Made by a program: the position numbers and the translations under genes. 64,000 nt of DNA from Tautonia plasticadhaerens. GTDB lineage: Bacteria; Planctomycetota; Planctomycetia; Isosphaerales; Isosphaeraceae. The notes below the pieces were generated by a model that did not search any database, was not told the origin of the DNA, and was given only the letters and a program-made list of their open reading frames with translations. This document shows, piece by piece, positions 34,969 through 44,447 of this stretch (positions within the stretch are counted from its first letter, which is position 1; each line of letters starts with the position of its first letter). The stretch spans positions 7,564,001-7,628,000 of the forward strand of contig NZ_CP036426.1 in the NCBI RefSeq assembly GCF_007752535.1. The letters are read 5' to 3'.

Positions 34969-35937
34969 TCAATCGTATTCCTCCCGGAAGTGCTTCAGGA
35001 TGATCCCGGAGATGATGTTCATGACCAGGGTGATCACGAAGAGGGCCATGCCCACGGCGTAGAGCGACAGGTGCTCGGCCGACCCCACCGCGGCCTCCCC
35101 CTTCATCACGTTGACGATGTAGGCGGTCATCGTCTCCATCGACCGCAGCGGGTTGAGCGTGATCTGGGGCTTCACCCCCACCGCCAGCAGCACCGCCATG
35201 GTCTCGCCGACCGCCCGGCTGATCGCCAGGATGAAGGAGGCGATCACCCCCGAGAGCCCCGCCGGCAGCACCACCCGGGTGGCGACCTCGAACTTCGTCG
35301 CCCCCAGCCCGTAGGCGGCCTCCCGCAAGCCCCGGGGGACGGCCGAGAGCACGTCCTCGGAGAGCGAGGAGACCATCGGGATGATCATGATGCCGACGAC
35401 GACGCAGCCGCTCAGGGCGTTGTAGAACTCGACCCGGATGGCCGGCTCCAGGACCGCCTTGAGCACCGGGGTCACCAGCAGTAGCGCGAGGTAGCCGTAG
35501 ACGATCGTCGGGATGCCGGCCAGCAATTCCAACGTCGGCTTGAGGACGCTGCGGAGCCCCCGGGGGGCGTACTCGCTGAGGAAGATCGCGCTGAGCAGGC
35601 CGACCGGCAGGGCGATCAGGGACGAGCCGAAGGCGATCACGAACGTCCCCCAGAACAGCGGCAGGATGCCGTACCGGGGCGGGTCGGCCTTGGGGTTGAG
35701 CGAGGGGCCGGCGAGGAACTCGACGAGCCCGACGCCGGAGGCCCGGAAGAACCGGACCGTCTCGACCCCCAGCACGGCGATGATGCCCAGGGTCGTCAGC
35801 ACCGTGACGCAGGCGCAGAGGAAGATCAAGGGGGGGACGGCCACCTCCTGCACCCCCTGGAACCAGGATCGCCCGGCCCAGGACCGCCTCGGGGGGAGCT
35901 TGGGGGAGACGGGGGTGGTCTGCGGCAACTGGGTCAC
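34969..35937 (-). CDS. pstC: Phosphate ABC transporter permease PstC
   Basis: Inner-membrane permease, 322 aa, six helices. Conserved segments are [37 protein letters not shown] and the EAA loop [21 protein letters not shown], followed by [17 protein letters not shown]. No ATG lies upstream of the first helix, so GTG at 35937 (opening [10 protein letters not shown]) is taken as the start. It lies 85 bp after pstS in the same operon. Confidence 0.94.
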   Translation of the reverse strand: MTQLPQTTPVSPKLPPRRSWAGRSWFQGVQEVAVPPLIFLCACVTVLTTLGIIAVLGVETVRFFRASGVGLVEFLAGPSLNPKADPPRYGILPLFWGTFVIAFGSSLIALPVGLLSAIFLSEYAPRGLRSVLKPTLELLAGIPTIVYGYLALLLVTPVLKAVLEPAIRVEFYNALSGCVVVGIMIIPMVSSLSEDVLSAVPRGLREAAYGLGATKFEVATRVVLPAGLSGVIASFILAISRAVGETMAVLLAVGVKPQITLNPLRSMETMTAYIVNVMKGEAAVGSAEHLSLYAVGMALFVITLVMNIISGIILKHFREEYD

Positions 35938-36022
35938 GGTCGGCCTGCGAACGGTGGGAGGGGGCGGGGGCGGGGGAGAGGGGGGTCGGCACGCCCCCGC
36001 CGGATCGGGGAGGCGGCGGGGC

Positions 36023-36979
36023 TCACTCGGCGGCGGCCGGGGCGGGCGTGCCGCCCTTCGCCCGGGAGAGCCCGTCGAGGTTCTCGGCCCGCTCGTCCTC
36101 GGTGGGGGAGACGTACCCGGCTTCTTCGGCAAGGTCGGCCACGTTCTCCAGGTAATACGCCACGAAGTCGGCCACCTCGGGGCGGCCCATCGCGGCGTCC
36201 TTGACGTAGATGAACAGGGGGCGGGAGAGCGGGGCGTAGGAGCCGTCGTAGATCGTCTCGACGGAGGGGGAGACGGGCTCGGCGTCGGCGTCGGCCTTGA
36301 TCGGCACGGCCCGGAGCTTGTCCCGGTTGGCGGCGTAGTAGGCGAAGCCGAAGTAGCCGATGGCCCCGGCGTCCCCGGCGATCCCGCTGACCAGGACGTT
36401 GTCGTCGGCGCTGGGCTGGACGTCCTCGCGCTGGCCGTCCATCCCCAGGGCGTCCTTGACGAAGAACTCGTAGGTGCCGGAGTCGTCGTCGGGGGTGTAG
36501 AGGGAGATCGGCTCGTCGGGCCAGGAGGGGTCCAGGTCGTCCCAGCTGTCGACGGCGCTGCCGGGCTCAAAGAGGGATCGGAGCTGGCCGACGGTCAGCG
36601 CGTCGACGAAGGCGTTCTCCGGGTTGACGGCGACGGTGATGCCGTCGTGGGCGACGACGTATCGCGTCCATTCGAAGCCGGAGGCCCTGGCCTTCTCCTC
36701 CTCCTCGGGCTTGGCGGGCCGGGAGGCGTCGACGATGTCGACCTCCCCCTCGGCGTAGCGGCCGAATCCGCCGCCGGTGCCGTGGTAGTCGACGATGATC
36801 CGGGGCGTGCCCTCGACTGAGTTGGTGTAGGCCTCCTGGGCGGCCAGGCTGATCGGGTAGACGGTGCTCGACCCGTCGACGACCACCGGCTTCGAGGCAG
36901 ATCCCCCGCACCCCCCGCAACCGAGGACGGCGACGGAGGCGGCCAGGGTCGACACGCAGAGGACGAAGGGGCGGAGCAT
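36023..36979 (-). CDS. pstS: Phosphate-binding protein PstS
   Basis: Substrate-binding component of the phosphate importer, 318 aa. The signal sequence ends LGCGGCGG, which can serve as a lipobox-like site for membrane tethering. Phosphate-binding segments are VDGSSTVYPIS, YHGTGGGFGRYAEGE and PDDDSGTYEFFV. First gene of pstSCAB, preceded by a Pho-box-like array at 37134-37162, so expression under phosphate starvation is expected. Confidence 0.94.
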   Translation of the reverse strand: MLRPFVLCVSTLAASVAVLGCGGCGGSASKPVVVDGSSTVYPISLAAQEAYTNSVEGTPRIIVDYHGTGGGFGRYAEGEVDIVDASRPAKPEEEEKARASGFEWTRYVVAHDGITVAVNPENAFVDALTVGQLRSLFEPGSAVDSWDDLDPSWPDEPISLYTPDDDSGTYEFFVKDALGMDGQREDVQPSADDNVLVSGIAGDAGAIGYFGFAYYAANRDKLRAVPIKADADAEPVSPSVETIYDGSYAPLSRPLFIYVKDAAMGRPEVADFVAYYLENVADLAEEAGYVSPTEDERAENLDGLSRAKGGTPAPAAAE

Positions 36980-37117
36980 GGGAGGGGTCGCATCCAGGGG
37001 TTGGCGGCCGCCCGGGGCTCGGGGGCCGGGGACCCGATCGGGGGAGGGAGGCGGGAGTCTCCCCGGAGGGCCGGCCCTCGCCGCCGGGGCCCGATCCGAG
37101 GTCGACGTGCCGCTTCC

Positions 37118-37162
37118 ATCGTACGGGACGAGCTTAACGGAAAATGGTGAATATCGTGTGAA
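37118..37162 (-). promoter_or_regulatory. Pho-box-like direct repeats and -10 upstream of pstS
   Basis: On the minus strand: TTCACAC (37162-37156), 4 nt, TTCACCA (37151-37145), 4 nt, CCGTTAA (37140-37134), 10 nt, then TACGAT (37123-37118). The 7-4-7-4-7 spacing gives an 11-nt period, the layout of PHO boxes bound by PhoB/PhoP-type regulators, and the distance to the -10-like box fits an activated promoter lacking a -35. The pstS start is 138 nt downstream. Confidence 0.6.
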
Positions 37163-37219
37163 GGCCCCGCGCCCCGGGGCCGGTTTCTCGGCCGTCGGCC
37201 GGTCGATCGGGGGCCCGGG

Positions 37220-37247
37220 TTGTCAAGCTCGGCCGGTCGGGGATAAT
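37220..37247 (+). promoter_or_regulatory. Candidate promoter of TPR-protein gene
   Basis: TTGTCA (37220-37225), 16-nt spacer, GATAAT (37242-37247), 107 bp before the GTG start at 37355. It is divergent from the pstS promoter, 58 bp away. Confidence 0.5.
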
Positions 37248-37354
37248 CGGAGGCGATCGCCGGGGGGTGTCCGGCGGAGGAGGAGGGGCTCGCCGGGGCG
37301 GGGGATCGGGCCGATCGGCCCGGCCCCGTCGGTGTCGAACAGGGAGGGAACCTC

Positions 37355-40300
37355 GTGCGCGATCGACCCCAGTCGCCCGGCCGGCTTCACGCCTCGGTCA
37401 CGCCGTTCGTTGTTCTACTTCTGGGCTTGGGGACGGTCTTCGTCCCGGAGGCGGGCGGGCAGGCGTCGGGGACGGGGGTCGATGCGGGGGCGGTGCCGGA
37501 GGCGTTGAACTTCGCCAACGGCCTGTTCCGGGCTCGGCGATTCGACCTGGCCGTGCGGGAGTATCGGCGGTTCCTGGAGTCGGGACCGGGGGGGACGCAC
37601 CGGGCGGACGCCCTCTACGGGCTGGCCAATGCCCACCAGTTCCTCCAGGAATACGACCGGGCGCGGTCGGCCTTCGAGGAGTTCCTCCGGGTGGCCCCGG
37701 CCGGGCACCCGAACGCGGCGACCGCCCTGTTCCGGGTCGGCGAGCTGGCCTACGTGCTCGGCGACCTGCCGGCGGCGAGGAGGGCGCTGGAGTCGTACAC
37801 GGCGGGGCCCCCGGCCCACCGCTACCAGGAGCTGGCCTGGCCCTACCTGGGGGACGTCCGGTTCCGGGAGGGGGACCTCGACGGCGCCCGGGAGGCCTAC
37901 GAGCACGCCTTATCCGCCTTCCCCGACGGCCGGCTCGCCGACCGCTCCCGGCTCTACCTCGGCCGGGCCCTGGCGAAGCAGGGGGATCGGGAGGGGGCAC
38001 TGGCCCGGTTCCGAGAGCTGATCGACCGGCCCGACGCCGCCCAGCGGGACGAGGCGTATTATCAGGTCGGCCGCCTGGAGCTGGAGGCCGGGGCGTTCGA
38101 CCGGGCCGTCGAGGCGTTCGAGGCCCTGGAGCGCGAGGTTCCGCAGAGCGCCTTCGCCCCCCGGGCCCGGCTCGGGAGGGCCGAGGCGCTGACCTCGCTC
38201 GAGCGGTTCGAGGAGGCCGCGGAGGCCATCGAGCCGCTCCGGGACGATCCCTCCCCCGAGATCTCGGCGAGGGCGGCGTACCTGCTCGGGCTGGGGCAGT
38301 TGGAGCAAGGGAAGGCCGCCGAGGCGCTGGCGACCTTCGACGAGGCCCTGGCCCGGTCCTCGGAGTCGAGCACCGCCCCCGCTCTGCTCTTCCGGTCGGC
38401 CGAGGCGTCGGCGAGCCTCGGGGATCCGCTCGACGCGCTCTCCCGGTTCGAGCGGCTGGCCGACTCCTACCCGGCCGACTCCTGGGCCGACGACGCCCTG
38501 CTCCAGGCCTCCTCGATCGCCCTGAAGGCGGGGGAGCCCGACCGGGCCACCGAGCTAGCCCGACGGGCCCGGGGGCCCTCCGGCGACGGCCCGCTGGCGG
38601 CCCCCGCCCTGCTGGTCGAGGGCCGGGCGGCGCTGGAGTCGGGGGAGGTCGACGAGGCGATCGGGCTACTCGAGACGCTGCTGGATCAGCATCAACCGGA
38701 CCCCGAGACGGCCCAGGCCGCCCGGTATTCCCTCGGCCTCGCATACAAGGGGGCGGGGAAGGACGCGGAGGCGATCGAGCAGCTCGACCTGCTGGCGGGG
38801 ACGCCCGGGGCGAGCCTCTCGGCCGATGCGCTGTACCTCGTCGGCCAGGCCCACTTCGACGAGGGCCGGTACGCCGAGGCGGCCGAGGCGCTCGGCCGGT
38901 TCATCGAGGCCCGGCCCGACGGGGAGGCCGTCGACCACGCCCTGGCCCGGATCGCCCTGGCCCGCTCCGAGCTGGGGGAGGACGACCAGGCCCTCGACGC
39001 GCTCGACCGGCTCGCCGCGCGATTCCCCGAGAGCCCGGTGCTGGGGCCGACCCGCCTGAGGCTGGCCGAGGCCGCCCTGGACGGCGAGCACTGGGGGCGG
39101 GCCGAAGGGCTCTTCCGGGCCGTGGCCGAGGCCGAGGGCGTCGACCCGGCGTCCCGGGCCCGGGCCCTCTCCGGGATGGGCTGGGCGCTGACGGGGGCCG
39201 GCGCCCCCGAGGAGGCGGCCGAGGCGTTCGGGACGCTGGTCGGGGAGTCACCCGAGGACCCGCTGGCGGCGGAAGCCTCGTACGTCCGGGGGACGGCGCT
39301 CCGGGAGCTGGGGAGGCCGGAGGAGGCGATCGAGGCCCTGGCCTGGGTCGTCGAGCACCACCCCGACTCCGACCAGGCCCCGAAGGCCGACCTGGCGAAG
39401 GCCCGACTGCTGGCGGAGCTGGGCCGCCCCGGAGAGGCGGCGCCGCTGCTGCGGGCCCTGGTCGACCGGGGGGAGGACGAGGAGGCCGTCGGGGAGCCGG
39501 TCGACCGGCTGCTCGCCGAGCTGGGCTGGGCCCTGATCGACGCCGGGGACCCCGACGGGGCCGACCTCGCCTTCTCCCGGCTGCTCGACGAGTCCCCCAA
39601 CTCCCCCCTCGCCGGGGACGCCCGGCTGAACCTGGCCGAGTCGGCCTTCCAGGCGGGGGAGTACGACGAGGTGCTCGACCGGCTCGGGCCGATGGTCGCC
39701 GAGGGGGCGGACGTCGCGCCGAGGCTCCGGCAGGCCGCCCTGTACCGGGAAGGCCGGACGAGGGTCGAGCGGCAGGAATGGGACGAGGCGATCGGGGCCT
39801 TCGACCGGCTGGTCGCCGAGTTTCCCGAGGGCCGTTACGCCCGGGAGGCCGCCTTCTGGGCCGCCGAGGTCGCCTTCCGACGCGGGGACGCCGAGGGGGC
39901 CGAGTCGAGGTTCTCGGCGCTGGTCGATGCGACCCCGGAGGACCGGGAGCCCGAATCCTGGCTGGCGACGGCCCGATTGCGGCGGATCCAGGCGCTCGTG
40001 CAGCTCGGTCGCTGGGCCGACGTGCTGGATCGGGCCGACGCGATGAAGGCCGAGTTCCCCGAGTTCCCCCAGATCGCCGAGCTGGAATACGCCCGGGGCC
40101 GGGCGTTGCAGGGCCAGGCGCCGCCGAGGTTCGAGGACGCCCGGGCGGCCTACCAGGCGGTGATCGACGCCCGCAAGGGCGGGGAACTCGCGGCGATGTC
40201 CCAGTTCATGAGGGGGGAGACGTACTTCCACGAGAAGGACTACGAGGAGGCGCTCCGGGAATTCCTGAAGGTGGACGTGCTCCCCTCCTACGACGACGCC

Positions 40301-40504
40301 CCGAAGTGGCAGGCCCTCGCCCTGCTGGAGGCGGGGAAAGTGTATGAGCAACTGGACCGGTGGGCCGACGCCGCCGATCTCTATGAACGGCTCCGTGCGC
40401 GATTCCCCGACGAGCCGGCCTCGCTGGAGGCCGACCGGCGGCTGACCATCGCCCGGAGCCGGGCCTCGGGAGGATCGGGGCCCAGGACGGGCCGACGGGG
40501 CTGA
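37355..40504 (+). CDS. Large exported tetratricopeptide-repeat protein
   Basis: A 1049-aa protein built almost wholly of TPR helical hairpins, upward of twenty, from residue ~45 to ~1020 (for example DALYGLANAHQFLQEYDRAR, EAYYQVGRLELEAGAFDRAV, ADALYLVGQAHFDEGRYAEA). Residues ~1-37 are a signal peptide (VTPFVVLLLGLGTVFVPEAG). Such proteins scaffold complexes in the envelope; the downstream ExbB-like, cyclase-fold and polytopic proteins suggest it belongs to an envelope machine (inference). GTG start at 37355 has AGGGAGGGA 6 nt upstream. Confidence 0.88.
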   Translation: MRDRPQSPGRLHASVTPFVVLLLGLGTVFVPEAGGQASGTGVDAGAVPEALNFANGLFRARRFDLAVREYRRFLESGPGGTHRADALYGLANAHQFLQEYDRARSAFEEFLRVAPAGHPNAATALFRVGELAYVLGDLPAARRALESYTAGPPAHRYQELAWPYLGDVRFREGDLDGAREAYEHALSAFPDGRLADRSRLYLGRALAKQGDREGALARFRELIDRPDAAQRDEAYYQVGRLELEAGAFDRAVEAFEALEREVPQSAFAPRARLGRAEALTSLERFEEAAEAIEPLRDDPSPEISARAAYLLGLGQLEQGKAAEALATFDEALARSSESSTAPALLFRSAEASASLGDPLDALSRFERLADSYPADSWADDALLQASSIALKAGEPDRATELARRARGPSGDGPLAAPALLVEGRAALESGEVDEAIGLLETLLDQHQPDPETAQAARYSLGLAYKGAGKDAEAIEQLDLLAGTPGASLSADALYLVGQAHFDEGRYAEAAEALGRFIEARPDGEAVDHALARIALARSELGEDDQALDALDRLAARFPESPVLGPTRLRLAEAALDGEHWGRAEGLFRAVAEAEGVDPASRARALSGMGWALTGAGAPEEAAEAFGTLVGESPEDPLAAEASYVRGTALRELGRPEEAIEALAWVVEHHPDSDQAPKADLAKARLLAELGRPGEAAPLLRALVDRGEDEEAVGEPVDRLLAELGWALIDAGDPDGADLAFSRLLDESPNSPLAGDARLNLAESAFQAGEYDEVLDRLGPMVAEGADVAPRLRQAALYREGRTRVERQEWDEAIGAFDRLVAEFPEGRYAREAAFWAAEVAFRRGDAEGAESRFSALVDATPEDREPESWLATARLRRIQALVQLGRWADVLDRADAMKAEFPEFPQIAELEYARGRALQGQAPPRFEDARAAYQAVIDARKGGELAAMSQFMRGETYFHEKDYEEALREFLKVDVLPSYDDAPKWQALALLEAGKVYEQLDRWADAADLYERLRARFPDEPASLEADRRLTIARSRASGGSGPRTGRRG

Positions 40505-40570
40505 CCGACCCGAGTCCATCCCGGTCGGTCGGGCCCCGCCGGCATTCCCCAAGCGAAGAGGAGCTTCGCC

Positions 40571-41530
40571 ATGCGTCGATGTCTCGCCGATTGCCGCCCG
40601 GGGTCGAGCCGACGGCTCGTCGGCCCGGCGCTGGCGGTGCTGCTGGTGGTCCTGGCGGGGGGGGCCGACCGCCCCTCGAACTTCGAGCGGGCGACGGCCG
40701 TCGCGGCCGACCAGGCGGGTCGGTTCTCCCGGATGGCCCGGGACTGGTACCGCCGCACCCCCCCGGCCGACCGGATGACCTGGGGGGGCCTGGCCGCCTG
40801 CGGCGTGCTCGGCCTGAGCGTGATGGCGGAGCGGCACCTCCGGCTCCGGCGCGCCCGGGTGTTGCCGACGCGGTTCGTCGACCGCTTCCTGGACCGGGTC
40901 CGGGACGGCCAGCTCGACCGGGACAAGGGGACGGACCTCTGCGAGCTGAACCCGAGCCCCGCCTCCCGGATCGCCCTGGCCGCGCTGAGGCGATGGGGAC
41001 GCCCCACGCCCGAGGTCGAGCGCTCCGTGGCGATGGCGAGGCAGGTGGAGGCCGATCGCCTGAAGCGGAACGTGGGGACGTTGCGGCGGATCGCCGCCCT
41101 GGCGCCGCTGGTCGGCCTGCTGGGGACGCTCGTCTCGGCGGGCCGGGCCCTCTCGGCGCTGGGGGAGGCGGCGGGCCCGACCGCCTGGGGACCGGCGCTG
41201 GCCGGGGCGCTGGCGCCGTTGACGGCGGGCGTGGCGCTGGCCATCCTGGCACTGGTGGCCTACGACGGCCTGATGGGCAAGGTCGAGTCCCTCTCGGGGG
41301 CCCTCGACCGCCTCGGGGCGGAGACGGTCGACGCCGTCGCCGTGCTGGCCGCCGCCCGGGCGAGCCGGTCGCAGGCGGCGGCCCCGGCCTCGCCGAATCG
41401 CCCGGCGGCGCACGGCCCCCATTTCGGGATGGGGACGCCGGGCGAGGGGGTCGCAGCCGATCCGGGTGGAGATCCCGGAGTCGATGCGGGAGTATTGAGT
41501 GGTCCATCCGCCCTGTTCGTCACGGATTGA
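40571..41530 (+). CDS. MotA/TolQ/ExbB-family proton channel protein
   Basis: A 319-aa inner-membrane protein of the ExbB/TolQ family. After an N-terminal helix (LVGPALAVLLVVLAGG) and a helix near residue 75, the diagnostic region is LRRIAALAPLVGLLGTLVSA followed by GPALAGALAPLTAGVALAIL, the two channel helices. Family members form a pentamer around an ExbD/TolR dimer and convert proton flow into force. No exbD/tolR-like gene follows. It starts 66 bp after the TPR gene; planctomycetes often pair the two. Confidence 0.85.
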   Translation: MRRCLADCRPGSSRRLVGPALAVLLVVLAGGADRPSNFERATAVAADQAGRFSRMARDWYRRTPPADRMTWGGLAACGVLGLSVMAERHLRLRRARVLPTRFVDRFLDRVRDGQLDRDKGTDLCELNPSPASRIALAALRRWGRPTPEVERSVAMARQVEADRLKRNVGTLRRIAALAPLVGLLGTLVSAGRALSALGEAAGPTAWGPALAGALAPLTAGVALAILALVAYDGLMGKVESLSGALDRLGAETVDAVAVLAAARASRSQAAAPASPNRPAAHGPHFGMGTPGEGVAADPGGDPGVDAGVLSGPSALFVTD

Positions 41531-41539
41531 ATCCGTCCC

Positions 41540-41563
41540 CCGCTCCCCTCTCGCGGGGAGCGG
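41540..41563 (+). terminator. Hairpin after ExbB-like gene
   Basis: CCGCTCCCC (41540-41548) pairs perfectly with GGGGAGCGG (41555-41563), loop 6 nt, 10 bp after the stop. The following ~340 bp to 41901 hold further C-rich/G-rich inverted stretches (for example around 41640-41675) of the REP-like kind seen between genes in GC-rich genomes, and no gene. Confidence 0.5.
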
Positions 41564-41901
41564 CCCGGGGTGAGGGGCCCCGGCGTTCGACCCGAGGCCT
41601 CGCGGGTCGTCCGATCCCCCCTCACCCGTCCCCCGGCCACCCCCTCCCCCGAGGTCGGGGAGAGGGTCGGGGGTCGGAGACGACCGCTCTTGTCAGGGAT
41701 CTCCCGGAGACCTCGCCCTCGCCTGCCCGGGCCCAACCTTCGAGCCTCCGACACGACGCCAGAGACCTCGCCTCCGCCCCCGATCCAACGCGAAGCCTCA
41801 CCGGACGAATCACCACCTGACGACGCCCGGCGGGCCGGCCTGCCGGGCCGACCCGCCGGCCCCCCGGACGATCGGGGCCCGAGCCGAGGACCGGAGGAGC
41901 G

Positions 41902-44298
41902 ATGACCGGCCTGAACCTGGAACCTTTCCTCCGACTGCTCCGGGCCGACGTGGGGGCCTGGGCGAGCCTGGGGGTGGTCGCCCTGCTCGTGGGCCTGATC
42001 GCCTGGACGGGATGGGGGTCGAGGCGGATCCTCCGGAAGTGCCTGGTGCTCTCGGTGCTGGCCCACGTGGGGCTGGCGTTCTTCGGGGGGGACGAGCTGT
42101 CCCGGCTGATCGCGCCGGGGATGCCCGACGGGACGATGGCCGACGAGCCGGGGATCCGGGAGATCCGGGTCCGATCGCCCCTGGGGGATTCCGGGGTTGA
42201 GGAGTCCTCGGGGCGTCCCGGGTCGGACGGCCGGGGGGGCGCCCTCGCGACCGACGCGGACCTGGCCGCGTTCGCGTTCGCCCTGCCGACGCCGGAGGAT
42301 CCGGGCCCGGGGGCGATCCGGCCGGGGCCGGTCGAGCCCGAGGCCCCCCTCCCCCTGGCCTTCGACGAGGCCGAGGCCCCGAGGCTCGACGGGGCGGCGC
42401 CGAGGGCGGATCTGGTCGTCCGGGGGACGATGGAGGAGCGGCCGATGGGGCTCGACCCGGGGCCGGAACCGGCCTCGGAGATCGTCCCGAGCGCGGTCGA
42501 CCCGGCGGAGGTCGCCGAGGTAGTCCGCCCGGACCGCCCCGCCCCGGACCGGGCGCCTCCCCCCCTGCCCGACCTTGGGAGGCTCGCGGCCCGCCCGGAG
42601 GGGCCCCGGGGGGGGGCCGAGGTCCGGCCCCCGGCCCGGCCCGGGGGGATGGCCCCCCTGCCCGACCTGGAATTGCCCGACATGCCGACCGACCCCGGTC
42701 CGGTCGCCGGCGATCGGGATCCGGCGCCGGGGGCCGCCGCCCCGGCCGGGCCGATGTCGGGAGCCGAGGGCGGGCTCGAGCCCGCCTCTGCCGACCCGGA
42801 CGCCGTGGCGGCGCCGATCCGCCTCCCCGAGGACCGCCCGTCGGGGCCGACCTTGCCCGAGGCCGACCTGAGGGACGCCTCCCGGCCGAGGGCCGAGGGG
42901 GGGGAGGCCGCGGGCGGCCTGGCCGGGCGATTGGCCTCCCGGGAGGGGCCGGACCTGGGCCGGTTCGAGCCGGGGGCCCTGCTTGACCTGCCCGACCTGC
43001 CGGGGATCGGCGGGGCGCCGGGGGGCCGCCCGCTGCTCGACGTGCCGGCGGTCTACCGCCCCCGGCTGGATCCGAACCGATCGGCCCTCGCCCGGAGGGC
43101 CGGGGCCAGCGCCGCCAGCGAGGAGGCGGTGGAGCGGGCGCTCGACTGGCTCTCCCGGCACCAGGACGCCGACGGGAGATGGGACGCCGGCACCGCCCGG
43201 TTCCGGGACGGCTCGGCCCCGAAGGGGGAGGACAGCTTCACCGCCCACTGCCCGCCGGCCGACCTCTGCTCGGGGGAGTGCTACTACTGGGAGGCCGACA
43301 CGGCGGTCACGGGCCTGGCCTTGCTCGCGTTCCTGGGGTCCGGCTACTCGCACACCGAGGGGAAGTACGAGACGGTCGTCGGCCGGGGGGTCGACTTCCT
43401 GCTGGCCTCCCAGGGGCCCGACGGGGACCTCCGGGGGCCGAGCCGGGCCGTGGGGATGTACTGCCACGCGATGGCGACGCTGGCGCTCTCGGAGGCCTAC
43501 GCCCTGAGCGGCGACCCGAAGCTGAAAGGGCCCGTCGTGCGGGCCGTCGGGTTCCTCGCCGAGGCGACCTACCCCGGCCTGATGGGCTGGCGATACGCGC
43601 CGAACGGCGAGATCCGGCGGAGCCCCTCCGAGGACGGGCGGGGGTGGGACTACGACCCGCACCCGCCGATCGGCGACACGAGCGTCCTGGGGTGGGTGGT
43701 GATGGTGCTCAAGTCGGCCTCGGAGGTCGGTGTGGCGGTGCCGCCGGGGGCGGTGCAGTCGGCCCGGAACTGGCTGACCCGGGTCGAGGACGGCGACGCC
43801 TCGGGGCTGGCCCGGTATCAGCCCTCCCGGCCGGCGGACCCGGTGATGACGGCCGAGGCCTGGGTCTGCCGCCAGTTCCTCGGCATCGGCGGCCCCGGCG
43901 CGGCCAGCGACGAGGCGGCCGGCTTCCTGCTCCAGAACCTGCCGACGGCCGACGCCTTCAATGCCTACTACTGGTACTACGCCACGCTGGCCATGTACCA
44001 GGCGGGGGGCCGGTCCTGGGACCGCTGGAATGCCTCGGTTCGGGATTCGCTGGTCGGCCTGCAGCGGCGGGACGGCCACAAGGCCGGGAGCTGGGACCCC
44101 GACCCCACCCGGTACGGCACCCACGGCGGCCGGGTCTACGCGACCGCCCTGGCGACCCTCAGCCTGGAGGTCTACTACCGCTACCTCCGGCTCTATACCC
44201 CCGAGGCCGCCGCCGGGATGGGGCCGGGGCTCTCCCCCTCCCCTGGCCCCCCCGGGGACGGGCCGGTGCGACGGGCCGGCGGGGGCGCGGTCCGCTGA
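41902..44298 (+). CDS. Membrane-anchored protein with terpenoid-cyclase-fold repeats
   Basis: A 798-aa protein. Two helices at ~18-40 and ~48-66 anchor it (LGVVALLVGLIAWTGWG, CLVLSVLAHVGLAFFGG). Residues ~70-390 are a long Pro/Glu/Asp-rich, probably disordered linker. Residues ~395-775 form an alpha-alpha barrel of the prenyltransferase/squalene-oxidase repeat type (ALDWLSRHQDADGRWD, FLLASQGPDGDLRGPSR, SLVGLQRRDGHKAGSWDPDP). The catalytic DxDD of squalene-hopene cyclases is not visible, so a binding or structural role is likelier than triterpene synthesis. It lies between the ExbB-like and polytopic membrane protein genes, a common planctomycete neighbourhood. Confidence 0.8.
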   Translation: MTGLNLEPFLRLLRADVGAWASLGVVALLVGLIAWTGWGSRRILRKCLVLSVLAHVGLAFFGGDELSRLIAPGMPDGTMADEPGIREIRVRSPLGDSGVEESSGRPGSDGRGGALATDADLAAFAFALPTPEDPGPGAIRPGPVEPEAPLPLAFDEAEAPRLDGAAPRADLVVRGTMEERPMGLDPGPEPASEIVPSAVDPAEVAEVVRPDRPAPDRAPPPLPDLGRLAARPEGPRGGAEVRPPARPGGMAPLPDLELPDMPTDPGPVAGDRDPAPGAAAPAGPMSGAEGGLEPASADPDAVAAPIRLPEDRPSGPTLPEADLRDASRPRAEGGEAAGGLAGRLASREGPDLGRFEPGALLDLPDLPGIGGAPGGRPLLDVPAVYRPRLDPNRSALARRAGASAASEEAVERALDWLSRHQDADGRWDAGTARFRDGSAPKGEDSFTAHCPPADLCSGECYYWEADTAVTGLALLAFLGSGYSHTEGKYETVVGRGVDFLLASQGPDGDLRGPSRAVGMYCHAMATLALSEAYALSGDPKLKGPVVRAVGFLAEATYPGLMGWRYAPNGEIRRSPSEDGRGWDYDPHPPIGDTSVLGWVVMVLKSASEVGVAVPPGAVQSARNWLTRVEDGDASGLARYQPSRPADPVMTAEAWVCRQFLGIGGPGAASDEAAGFLLQNLPTADAFNAYYWYYATLAMYQAGGRSWDRWNASVRDSLVGLQRRDGHKAGSWDPDPTRYGTHGGRVYATALATLSLEVYYRYLRLYTPEAAAGMGPGLSPSPGPPGDGPVRRAGGGAVR

Positions 44299-44447
44299 CC
44301 GGGGGCGGTCGGGTCGATCGTCCCGGCCGCCCCCCGTGCCGGGGGCGTCCGGGTCCGCTACAATTGTCGTCGCCCCCCGTCGAGCCGCCCCGATCGGGCC
44401 GCGAGGACGGCCGCCGGGGGGATGACGACCGATCGGGGGAGGACGCC

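Noticed and set aside
41902-44298. Squalene-hopene cyclase and hopanoid synthesis
   Set aside because: The barrel repeats fit, but no DxDD catalytic motif was seen, and the membrane anchors and long linker are foreign to that enzyme.
43179-44447. N-terminal extension of the polytopic membrane protein into the cyclase-fold gene
   Set aside because: It is out of frame with the cyclase-fold gene and composed of Gly/Arg/Pro; a TTG with a good ribosome binding site at 44448 starts the hydrophobic protein.
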